Positions 1 through 6,020 of a stretch of 11,654 nt of DNA are shown here, in pieces. The translations under genes were made by a program, and so were the position numbers. The notes below the pieces were generated by a model. That model saw only the letters and a list, made by a program, of their open reading frames with translations. It did not search any database and had not been told where the DNA came from. The first letter of the stretch is position 1, and each line of letters opens with the position of its first letter. Source of the stretch: JAMLIN01 sp041676645 (GTDB lineage Bacteria; Pseudomonadota; Gammaproteobacteria; Burkholderiales; Burkholderiaceae_E); assembly GCA_041676645.1 (NCBI GenBank), contig JBAYRO010000098.1:1-11654 (forward strand). Direction: 5' to 3'.

Positions 1-1
1 C

Positions 2-967
2 GCCTACCGGATCCTGCGCCTGAAGGACAAGCTCGGCACTCGCTCGATGGCGAGCGGCGAGATCCGCCTCGAAGGCGCGGTCGCGCACATCATCGGCGAG
101 GTCGGCAACGGTTTCCGGCAGATGGCCGACATGGTCAACAATTCGCGGCTCTCGAACGGGGTGCGCGCCGCCGGGCTGATGCGCCGGGCGCTCACCGAGG
201 CCCTGTTCGTCGCGCGCGAGCGTCGCGCCTTCGGCCGCACCCTCATCGAGATGCCGCTGATGCAGCGCCAGCTCGCCAAGCAGATGGTCTGGGCCGAGCA
301 GGCGCGCACCATGGTGTTCCAGACCGCCGAGGCCCTCGCGGCATCCGATGCCGGTGATGCCGCCGCGCGGCCGCTGGCACGCATCATGACGCCGATGATC
401 AAGTACCGCGCCTGCCGCGATGCCCGCAAGGTGACCGGCGATGCGATGGAGGTGCGCGGCGGTTGCGGCTACATCGAGGAATGGAGCGATCCGCGCCTGC
501 TGCGCGATGCGCACCTGGGTTCGATCTGGGAGGGGACCAGCAACATCGTCGCCCTCGACGTCGTACGGGCGATGCGCCGGGCGGGCTCGGGCGAGGCGCT
601 CGAGGCCCATGTCGCGGCCAATCTCGCCGAGGCCCGGATGGCCGATGCGGTGCGTACCCGCTACGAGGAAGCAAGCACTCGCGCCTTCGCGCTCGCCCGG
701 CGGGCGGCGGAAGACCGCGATGCCGGCGATCTCATCGCCCGCCAGGCCGCGGCCGGCCTGTACCACATCACCACCGCCGCGGCGATGGCGCGCGAGGCGA
801 CCCGCATCGGCGATCCGCGCCGCCTGCTGCTGGGCCAGTTCGTGCTCTGCCATCGGCTCCTGCCGCGCGATCCGCTCGCCGACGAGCGCTCGCAGGCACG
901 CTGGCTGCCGATGCTGCTGACCGAGCAGCCGCTGGGGCTGCCCTTCGAGGAGGTCTCGATCTTCTGA
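2..967 (+). CDS. AidB-type acyl-CoA dehydrogenase, C-terminal part (5' end outside window)
   Basis: This frame is open from the first bases and ends at TGA 965-967, giving 321 visible residues. The N-terminal part, including most of the FAD/substrate-binding barrel, lies upstream. The visible part is the C-terminal helical domain of an acyl-CoA dehydrogenase. It contains an R-ARRAFG-like helix (RERRAFGRTL), the segment EVRGGCGYIEE, and SIWEGTSNIVALDVVRAM near the end of the domain. The GGxGY...SIWEG..NI..LDVLR pattern matches the AidB branch, whose E. coli member protects DNA during alkylation stress, and related isovaleryl-CoA-dehydrogenase-like proteins. A helical tail of about 140 residues follows this motif, as in AidB-like proteins and unlike short-chain dehydrogenases. 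The likely reaction is alpha,beta-oxidation of an acyl-CoA with FAD, but the substrate is unknown. It converges on the cupin gene. An in-frame ATG at 47 is internal and is not the true start. Confidence 0.85.
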   Translation, partial: AYRILRLKDKLGTRSMASGEIRLEGAVAHIIGEVGNGFRQMADMVNNSRLSNGVRAAGLMRRALTEALFVARERRAFGRTLIEMPLMQRQLAKQMVWAEQARTMVFQTAEALAASDAGDAAARPLARIMTPMIKYRACRDARKVTGDAMEVRGGCGYIEEWSDPRLLRDAHLGSIWEGTSNIVALDVVRAMRRAGSGEALEAHVAANLAEARMADAVRTRYEEASTRAFALARRAAEDRDAGDLIARQAAAGLYHITTAAAMAREATRIGDPRRLLLGQFVLCHRLLPRDPLADERSQARWLPMLLTEQPLGLPFEEVSIF

Positions 968-973
968 GCGATT

Positions 974-1003
974 CCGCTGACCGCCCCGAGGGGCGGCCAG
1001 CGG
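974..1003. terminator. GC-rich hairpin between convergent genes
   Basis: The arms CCGCTG-A-CCGCCCC (974-987) and GGGGCGG-C-CAGCGG (990-1003) pair with one A/C mismatch and a two-base loop (GA). The hairpin sits exactly between the stop of the acyl-CoA dehydrogenase (967) and the stop of the oppositely oriented cupin gene (1008). It would therefore form in both transcripts and could terminate in both directions. Neither side has a clear T-run, so it is not a textbook intrinsic terminator. It could also act as an mRNA 3'-end stabiliser. Confidence 0.55.
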
Positions 1004-1007
1004 AGGT

Positions 1008-1346
1008 TTACTTCTTGTACTCGACCAGAATCTCGCGATAGCGGGTCGGGCCGACGTTCTTCGCCGTGTGGGTAACCGGCACGCGGGCACCCTTGGCCAA
1101 TTCGGAAACCACTTCCAGATGGCCATCTTCGAGTTTGAGCTCGTAGACAGCCCCTGTCGGCACCGGCAATGTGCCGAGGTCCTTGCCCGCCTCGTCGAAT
1201 ACCTGCAGCGATGATCCTTCAATCGCGTACCAGACGTATTCGTGTTCGTGCGTATGGATCGGGGTCTCTTCCCCCGGTTCGAGCACGAAGTTCCAGACGA
1301 TTACCTTGTCGTTCTCGAAGAGCTTTTCGGTGCCTACTCCGGCCAT
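1008..1346 (-). CDS. small single-domain cupin protein
   Basis: This encodes a 112-residue protein starting MAGVGTEKLF. I chose the ATG at 1346 because GGAG lies six bases upstream (GGAGACAAGC-ATG). Longer in-frame starts at 1358 and 1505 lack a good ribosome site, and the 1505 start would lie inside the proposed promoter. The protein is one beta-barrel cupin. Motif 1 is PIHTHEHEYVWYAIEG at about 29-44, with His31, His33 and His35 as probable metal ligands. The second half carries LEVVSELAKGARVPVTHTAKN with His93. No signal peptide or second domain is visible, so it is probably cytoplasmic. Such small cupins range from dioxygenases to isomerases and sugar- or acid-binding proteins, and the reaction cannot be assigned. 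It lies downstream of matA-matB on the same strand but has a separate promoter candidate. Confidence 0.82.
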   Translation of the reverse strand: MAGVGTEKLFENDKVIVWNFVLEPGEETPIHTHEHEYVWYAIEGSSLQVFDEAGKDLGTLPVPTGAVYELKLEDGHLEVVSELAKGARVPVTHTAKNVGPTRYREILVEYKK

Positions 1347-1451
1347 GCTTGTCTCCATCCAGTTGCTATTGGGAGGCCGATTCGCATCCAGTGTCCCGGC
1401 CCTGCCTCTCGAGCGCACTGCTGCCTGGGAGAAATGCGTCATCGACTCGCT

Positions 1452-1505
1452 GTTGTCTCGTGGACAACGATGGATAATGTATAAGCTCCCTGTCGACCGT
1501 GACAA
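1452..1505 (-). promoter_or_regulatory. cupin promoter with palindromic operator candidate
   Basis: Read on the minus strand, TTGTCA (1505-1500) resembles a -35 box. It is followed 16 bases later by TATACA (1483-1478), or 18 bases later by TACATT (1481-1476), as a -10 box. This is an AT-rich island in otherwise GC-rich DNA. Just downstream, at about +1 to +17, is a perfect inverted repeat GTTGTC-N5-GACAAC (1452-1468), a position typical of repressor binding. A weaker TGTC-N6-GACA pair (1491-1504) overlaps the -35 box. TTGT...ACAA symmetry is common among GntR-family operators, and MatR of malonate operons is a GntR protein, but no such gene is in the window. The regulator is unknown. The 255-base gap 1347-1601 holds this promoter and no further gene that I can support. 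Confidence 0.5.
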
Positions 1506-1601
1506 GGAGAGGGCCGGTTTCTGATCGCCCTCGAGCGGACGGCGGCGCCTCGACTGGTGCGAACAGGATCATCGCCAGCCCGGGATGGGCCAGCATCTCG
1601 A

Positions 1602-3116
1602 TCAGTTGGCGAAGGCGTTGCCGAAGCGTTCGCGCAGCAGGTTCTTCTGGACCTTGCCCATCGTGTTGCGGGGCAGCTCGTCGATGACGTAGAAGCGTCG
1701 CGGCTGCTTGAAGCGCGCGATGCCGTCGCGGATCGTCGCCGCAATCGCGTCGGTGTCGATACTGGCGCCCGGGCGCGGCACCAGGACGGCGACCACGCCC
1801 TCGCCGAGGTCGGGGTGCGGTGCGCCGATGACGGCGCTCTCGAGCACTCCGGGCTGTTCATCGAGCAGCAGCTCGACTTCCTTGGGATAGATGTTGAAGC
1901 CGCCCGAGATGACGAGATCCTTCCCTCGGCCGACGATCTGGACGTAGCCGTGCTCGTCGATGCGACCGAGATCGCCCGTGATGAAGAAGCCGTCGGGGCG
2001 AAAGGCCTCGGCCGTCTTCTCCGGCATGCGCCAGTAGCCCTGGCAGACGTTCGCCCCGGTGAGCTCGATCATGCCGATCTCGCCCTGCGGCAGCGCCGCG
2101 CCGGTCTCGGGGTCGACCACCCGCAGCGAGACGCCCGGCAGGGGCGGCCCCACGGTGCCGGCCCGGCGCTCGCCATCGTAGGGGTTGGAGGTGTTCATGT
2201 TGGTTTCGGTCATGCCGTAGCGCTCGAGGATGCGATGCCCGGTCCGGGCCTCGAACTCGACATGGGTCTCGGCGAGCAGCGGCGCGCTGCCCGAGACAAA
2301 GAGCCGGAAGTGCTCCACCAGCTCGCGGGTGAAGCGCGGATCGTCCAGCAGCCGGGTGTAGAAGGTCGGCACGCCCATCATGGAGCTGGCCCGGGGCAGC
2401 CAGCGCAGGATCGCCTCGAGGTCGAAGCCCGGCAGCAGGATCATGCTGCCGCCGGCCAGCAGGCTGATGTTGGTCGCGACGAACAGCCCGTGGGTATGGA
2501 AGACCGGCAGGGCGTGCAGCAGGACATCCTCGGGCCCGAAGCGCCATTCGTCGACCAGCACCTCGGTGTTCGACAGCAGGTTGGCGTGGCTGAGCATCGC
2601 CCCCTTCGAGCGCCCGGTGGTGCCCGATGTGTAGAGCAGCGCGGCGAGGTCGTCGGCATCGCGGGCCACAGTCTCGAAGCGCGCCGGCTGGTCCGCCGCG
2701 AGTCCGGCGAGGCCGCCCTCGCCGGCGGCATCGAGCGTCTGCAGGATCGCGCCATGGGCTTGCGCGATCGGGCCGAGCCGCTCGGTCGCGGACGGATCGC
2801 AGACCAGCACCCGGGCCTGCGCGTCGCCGACGAAATAATCGACTTCGGCGGCGGTATAGGCGGTATTGAGCGGCAGCAGCACGCTGCCGGACTGCACGCA
2901 GGCCCCGTAGAGCGCGAGCGCGCGCGCCGACTTGGGCGCCTGCACCACGACCCGGTCGCCGGGTTCGACGCCGAGCGCGACCAGGGCATTGGCCAGGCGG
3001 GCGATCTCGGCGATGAATTCGCGATAGCTCTGCGTCGATCCGTCGGGCAGGATCAGGAAGTCGCGGTCGTCGTCCGCATGGGGTGCGAACAGCGCGTCGT
3101 ACAGGACATTAGCCAT
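1602..3116 (-). CDS. matB: malonyl-CoA synthetase (malonate-CoA ligase) MatB
   Basis: This encodes 504 residues, the usual MatB length. It is an adenylate-forming acyl-CoA synthetase that converts malonate, ATP and CoA to malonyl-CoA, AMP and pyrophosphate in the cytoplasm. Visible motifs are the P-loop-like YTSGTTGRSKG at 162-172, ERYGMTETNMNTSNPYDGER at 298-317, GDLGRIDEHGY at 381-391, the hinge GRGKDLVISGG at 396-406, and PRNTMGKVQK with catalytic Lys488 near the C-terminus. The TETNMNTSNPYDG stretch is distinctive for MatB relative to other ligases. The Lys in the GK motif is the usual target of protein acetylation control in this superfamily. The ATG at 3116 overlaps the TAA of matA by eight bases, so translation is probably coupled. 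A GGGGTGG stretch ahead of the ATG may serve as a weak ribosome site. Together with matA it forms a malonate-to-acetyl-CoA route. No malonate transporter gene (matC) is seen here. Confidence 0.95.
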   Translation of the reverse strand: MANVLYDALFAPHADDDRDFLILPDGSTQSYREFIAEIARLANALVALGVEPGDRVVVQAPKSARALALYGACVQSGSVLLPLNTAYTAAEVDYFVGDAQARVLVCDPSATERLGPIAQAHGAILQTLDAAGEGGLAGLAADQPARFETVARDADDLAALLYTSGTTGRSKGAMLSHANLLSNTEVLVDEWRFGPEDVLLHALPVFHTHGLFVATNISLLAGGSMILLPGFDLEAILRWLPRASSMMGVPTFYTRLLDDPRFTRELVEHFRLFVSGSAPLLAETHVEFEARTGHRILERYGMTETNMNTSNPYDGERRAGTVGPPLPGVSLRVVDPETGAALPQGEIGMIELTGANVCQGYWRMPEKTAEAFRPDGFFITGDLGRIDEHGYVQIVGRGKDLVISGGFNIYPKEVELLLDEQPGVLESAVIGAPHPDLGEGVVAVLVPRPGASIDTDAIAATIRDGIARFKQPRRFYVIDELPRNTMGKVQKNLLRERFGNAFAN

Positions 3117-4464
3117 CGTTGGCCACCCCCCGGCGCAGTACGGTGCGCGATGGTTTCGGCAGCAGTCCGCGGACCGCGCGCGATGCCGTGACCCGGCGCT
3201 GGTGCGCGTAGGCCTCGTGGTTCTCCTCGACCTTCTTGAGATCGTAGCGATAGTTGACCATCACGCTCGCCGATTCGCGCAGGCCCTTGGTCGAGGTGTC
3301 GGCCCCGAAATGGATCGCCTCGAGGCTGGCGCCGTTGCCGAGATGGAAGCGCGCCACCGGATCGACCGGCTGGCTGTCGTTGCGCTTGGCCTCGAGCAGG
3401 TAGGCGGCCGCGATCATCTGCATCACGTCCTCGGCGGCCATCCCGCCGTCGTCTTCGCCCGGGGGCGGCGATCCGGCGGCGTAGGCGGCGGCGATCCGCA
3501 GCGCATCGCCGAACTCGGAGTCGTCCTCGATCGACGGATGGCGGGTGATCCACCGCATCAGCCCGGGCACCGGCGAGAGGGTCACGAAGTTGCGCAGCTG
3601 CGGCAGCGATTCGGCGAGATCGCTGGCGACCTGCTTGATCAGGAAGTTGCCGAAGGACACGCCGCGCAGGCCGACCTGGCAGTTCGAGATGGAGTAGAAG
3701 ACCGCGGTGTTGGCCGCCGATATGTCGATCGATTCACGCTCCTCGGCAAGCACCTTCTGGATGCTGCTCGGGAGCTCGTCGGTCAGGGCCACCTCGACGA
3801 AGATCAGTGGATCGGAGGGCATCGCGGGATGGAAGAAGGCGAAGCAGCGGCGATCGCTCGGCTGCATCCGGCGGCGCAGGTCGTCCCAGTCGTCGATCGC
3901 ATGGACGGCTTCGTAGTCGATGATCTTCTCGAGCAGGCGGGCCGGCGCATCCCAGTTGATCGGACGCAGCTCGAGGAAGCCGCGGTTGAACCAGGAAGCG
4001 AACAGATGCTGGAAATCGCGATCGGTGCGCTCGAGCTGCGGTTCGGCGGCCAGCAGCGGCAGCAGTTCGGCGCGCATCCTCACCAGGCGCGCGGTGGCGC
4101 CGGGAACCCGGTTGAGGCGGCGCAGCAGCTCCTGGCGGCGCGGCTCGGCGGTGTTCAGCAGCTTCGAGTAGTGGCGGGTGCTGCGATCCTCCGCGTACTC
4201 CGCGGCGGCGCGGGTGATCGCCTCGGGATCGACGTCGAAGCTCTCGTTGAGCATGATGAAGAAGTCCCGGCGCCCGGCCTCGCCCAGCGTCTCGTAGCGA
4301 GCCAGGATGGCCTGGGCGATCAGGTGGCCCGAAACCTCGCCGCGTTCGGACAGCAGCGACTCGCACAGGTCCAGGAAGGAGCGTTCCTCGCGTGGCCGGG
4401 CGATGGCCACGCCACGCTCGAAAAGCGAGCTGAGGAAATCCTGCAGCGAGCTGACCGACTTCAT
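3109..4464 (-). CDS. matA: malonyl-CoA decarboxylase
   Basis: This encodes 451 residues starting MKSVSSLQDF. I placed the start at 4464 because a perfect AGGAGG (4471-4476) lies six bases upstream. An in-frame ATG at 4503 lies before that ribosome site and is rejected. The enzyme converts malonyl-CoA to acetyl-CoA and CO2. The N-terminal part (about 1-190) is the helical oligomerisation domain. The C-terminal part is the GNAT-like catalytic domain. By analogy with characterised malonyl-CoA decarboxylases, Ser297 in NFVTLSPVPG and His374 in ARFHLGNGASLE are the predicted catalytic pair. NCQVGLRGVSFGNFLIKQV (261-279) is another well-conserved family segment. It lacks the N-terminal targeting extension of eukaryotic forms. 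It is the first gene of a matA-matB pair with an eight-base overlap, as in Rhizobium-type mat operons. The symbol mcd is also used for this family. Confidence 0.95.
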   Translation of the reverse strand: MKSVSSLQDFLSSLFERGVAIARPREERSFLDLCESLLSERGEVSGHLIAQAILARYETLGEAGRRDFFIMLNESFDVDPEAITRAAAEYAEDRSTRHYSKLLNTAEPRRQELLRRLNRVPGATARLVRMRAELLPLLAAEPQLERTDRDFQHLFASWFNRGFLELRPINWDAPARLLEKIIDYEAVHAIDDWDDLRRRMQPSDRRCFAFFHPAMPSDPLIFVEVALTDELPSSIQKVLAEERESIDISAANTAVFYSISNCQVGLRGVSFGNFLIKQVASDLAESLPQLRNFVTLSPVPGLMRWITRHPSIEDDSEFGDALRIAAAYAAGSPPPGEDDGGMAAEDVMQMIAAAYLLEAKRNDSQPVDPVARFHLGNGASLEAIHFGADTSTKGLRESASVMVNYRYDLKKVEENHEAYAHQRRVTASRAVRGLLPKPSRTVLRRGVANDG

Positions 4465-4664
4465 AGGCTTCCTCCTGGGATTCGGGGCTGGCGGGACGAC
4501 CAATCCTACCGCGACCGCCTGCGCATCTTACCCGCTTGAGGTAGGGGAATCGCCGCTCGTCCGCGATAAGGCGGCGAATGACGGCACGGGCGCGGGCGCG
4601 CGCCTCCCACGCGCTTGCGACCGTGCTCCAATCGGCTCATTGCCATCCCGGACGGATCAGACAG
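4465..4664. other. divergent intergenic region upstream of matA
   Basis: This stretch separates matA (minus strand) from the small plus-strand ORF and should hold at least the matA promoter. On the minus strand I see only weak -10 candidates (TAAGAT near 4530, TAGGAT near 4506) without a convincing -35 partner. The CGCCG/CGGCG pair flanking 4553-4575 is short and could arise by chance at this GC content. An in-frame ATG at 4578 opens an Arg/Ala-rich N-terminus for the downstream ORF that looks non-coding. No clear operator palindrome like the ones at 1452 or 4962 is present. Confidence 0.4.
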
Positions 4665-4874
4665 GTGACGAATCAGGGGCGATTCTCGTGGGCCGACATG
4701 CTCGGCTTCCAGCAACGCAAGTTCCGCGAGATCGAGATCGTTCAGCGGGTGCACGAGATGTCTCCCGATGAAGTCGTTGACGAATGCCGGCGGGTCGGCA
4801 TCGCCGTCGGGGACCGGCCGATCGAGAGCCTGCGCGAAGCCCTCGTCGACGTGCTCTGCGCCCGGTCCGGCTAG
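4665..4874 (+). CDS. small conserved-looking hypothetical protein (69 aa)
   Basis: I do not recognise this gene. The credible part is the acidic, helix-prone tail beginning WADMLGFQQRKFREIEIV and containing EMSPDEVVDECRRVGIAVGDRP, ending ...ALVDVLCARSG before TAG 4872-4874. I prefer the GTG at 4665 as start, giving 69 residues with a weak upstream GGA. Alternatives are an ATG at 4698 with no ribosome site and an ATG at 4578, whose first 28 residues are a GC-driven Arg/Ala run. The C-terminal pattern, in which a Cys-Arg precedes G-I and is followed by a leucine-spaced helix, loosely resembles SAP or LETM1-like helical modules. That is only a resemblance. There is no signal peptide or membrane segment. 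It stands alone on the plus strand, divergent from matA, with a hairpin about 25 bases after its stop. Confidence 0.5.
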   Translation: MTNQGRFSWADMLGFQQRKFREIEIVQRVHEMSPDEVVDECRRVGIAVGDRPIESLREALVDVLCARSG

Positions 4875-4900
4875 GCTTTCGTCCCTGTGCCGTCCCGCCG

Positions 4901-4919
4901 CCGGCCTTCCGGTGGCCGG
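4901..4919 (+). terminator. GC hairpin after the small ORF
   Basis: CCGGCC (4901-4906) pairs with GGCCGG (4914-4919) across a seven-base loop. An alternative fold pairs TTCCGG (4907-4912) with CCGGAA (4916-4921). It lies between the small ORF and the crotonase promoter region. There is no T-run, so it is a weak terminator candidate only. Confidence 0.35.
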
Positions 4920-4957
4920 AACGGGCGCCCCATCCTTCCGATCGCCCTGTCGGCTTC

Positions 4958-5004
4958 TATAGAATCGGATATCGATTCAATGAATCGTCTCGACACGATT
5001 CATT
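4958..5004 (+). promoter_or_regulatory. promoter -10 and tandem palindromic operator upstream of crotonase gene
   Basis: An AT-rich TATAGAAT (4958-4965) is the best -10 candidate, and the -35 is weak. Four alternating half-sites overlap and follow it: GAATCG 4962-4967, CGATTC 4973-4978, GAATCG 4982-4987 and CGATTC 4996-5001. They form a perfect GAATCG-N5-CGATTC palindrome (4962-4978). Immediately next to it is a perfect AATGAATCGT-N6-ACGATTCATT palindrome (4979-5004). The middle pair forms CGATTCA-A-TGAATCG (4973-4987). The two outer palindrome centres are about 21.5 bp apart, close to two helical turns, so two repressor dimers could sit on the same DNA face. The crotonase start is 46 bases downstream. 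The cognate regulator is unknown. The TetR at 9558-10268 is one possibility. Confidence 0.7.
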
Positions 5005-5050
5005 CCTGTTTCAGCATCCTGTCGCAGCAGACCGACGAGGAGGAGATCCG

Positions 5051-5839
5051 ATGAGCAGCGATCCGCAACTGGTGCTTCGGCAAGACGTGGGCGCCGTGAG
5101 CTACCTGTCCCTGAATCGCCCGGCGCAAGGCAACAGCCTGTCCCTTCCGACCATCCGGGACTTGTACCGGCATCTCGTGGACCTGCGCGATGAAGGATCG
5201 ATTTCCGTCATCGTGCTCACCGGCATCGGCGGCAAGATCTTCTGCGCCGGGCACGACCTCAGGGAGTTCGACGAGGGCTCCGATCCCGAGTTCTTCAAGA
5301 CGGTATCCGCCGAGTGCTCGCGGATGATGCTGACGATCCGCAGCCAGCCGCAGATCGTCATCGCGAAGGTCGACGGGGTCGCATCGGCGGCGGGTTGCCA
5401 GCTCGTGGCGACCGCCGACCTGGCGATCGCTTCGGATGTTTCACGGTTCGCAACGCCGGGCGTGAACATCGGGCTGTGGTGCCTGACGCCGATGGTCGCC
5501 CTGGGCCGGGCGGTGACGCCCAAGCATGCGATGGAGATGTTGTCGACCGGCCGCCTGTTCGATGCCGAGTTCGCGCTGCGGGTCGGGCTGATCAACGAGG
5601 TGGTCGGCCAGGACCGGCTCGACGCCGCGGTCGAGGAACTGGCGACCGAGATCGCATCCAAGTCCTCCTACACGCTGGCCCTTGGCAAGCAGGCCTTCTA
5701 TCGCCAGCTCCAGATGCCGATCTCGGATGCGTACGAGTACGCGGGCGAGGTCGTGGTCAGGAACATGGCCCATGCCGACGCGAAGGAAGGCATCGGGGCC
5801 TTCGTCGAGAAACGCAAGCCGGCCTGGACGGGGCGCTGA
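5051..5839 (+). CDS. enoyl-CoA hydratase/isomerase-family protein, ECHDC3-like, catalytic glutamates missing
   Basis: This encodes 262 residues. The start is the ATG at 5051, preceded by GAGGAGGAGATCCG. The frame continues upstream, but that region holds the operator and hairpin. It is a crotonase fold: FCAGHDLREF (64-73) gives the first oxyanion-hole segment, and DGVASAAGCQLVATADLAIA (108-127) gives the second. ATPGVNIGLWCLTPMVALGR (134-153) and the C-terminal FVEKRKPAW complete it. The combination GCQL...TPGVNIGL.C.TPMVAL matches the ECHDC3 group. In classical hydratases, the two catalytic acids sit where this protein has Gln117 (GCQL) and Gly137 (TPGVNIG), so ordinary hydratase activity is doubtful. 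CoA-thioester binding is still likely. It could be an isomerase, hydrolase, decarboxylase or a non-catalytic member. It is the first gene of a plus-strand set with the SDR and PaaY-like genes, although a 181-base gap with hairpins follows. Confidence 0.87.
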   Translation: MSSDPQLVLRQDVGAVSYLSLNRPAQGNSLSLPTIRDLYRHLVDLRDEGSISVIVLTGIGGKIFCAGHDLREFDEGSDPEFFKTVSAECSRMMLTIRSQPQIVIAKVDGVASAAGCQLVATADLAIASDVSRFATPGVNIGLWCLTPMVALGRAVTPKHAMEMLSTGRLFDAEFALRVGLINEVVGQDRLDAAVEELATEIASKSSYTLALGKQAFYRQLQMPISDAYEYAGEVVVRNMAHADAKEGIGAFVEKRKPAWTGR

Positions 5840-5895
5840 ATTCCGGCACGGCCCGGAATGCACCTGCTGGCCCGAGCGCCCGCCCGCGGGGCGGG
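5840..5895 (+). terminator. two consecutive GC hairpins after the crotonase gene
   Basis: ATTCCGG (5840-5846) pairs perfectly with CCGGAAT (5853-5859) across six bases, starting directly after the TGA. A second, very stable stem pairs CCCGCCC (5879-5885) with GGGCGGG (5889-5895) across three bases. No T-run follows either. They may attenuate or stabilise the crotonase message before the SDR gene. The rest of the gap (5896-6020) contains no gene, a lone GAATCGT at 5941-5947 and the SDR ribosome site GAGGAG. Confidence 0.45.
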
Positions 5896-6020
5896 TCGCG
5901 CGGCACGGCTCGGACTGACGCCATCCGCGGATTGATGCAGAATCGTCGCAAAGGGCGAACGCTGGACCACCCGGCTCGCCATCGGGGCGCCCAGACCCGC
6001 CAACGACGAGGAGTCTTCCC

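Noticed and set aside
1366..1596. Small minus-strand ORF in the matB-cupin gap
   Set aside because: It lacks a ribosome site, runs across the cupin promoter palindrome, and shows no protein-like motifs.
1557..3191. Long plus-strand open frame of 544 codons opposite matB
   Set aside because: It is antisense to a full-length, motif-complete matB. Its protein is low-complexity Arg/Ala/Gly/His/Asp-rich, as expected for the mirror frame of a GC-rich gene.
3202..4539. Plus-strand open frame of 445 codons opposite matA
   Set aside because: It mirrors malonyl-CoA decarboxylase, whose catalytic motifs are intact on the minus strand, and it has no recognisable domain.
4784..5050. N-terminal extension of the crotonase gene
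   Set aside because: The frame is open, but it overlaps the small ORF, a hairpin and the operator palindromes. The ATG at 5051 has a strong GGAGG site and matches normal family length.
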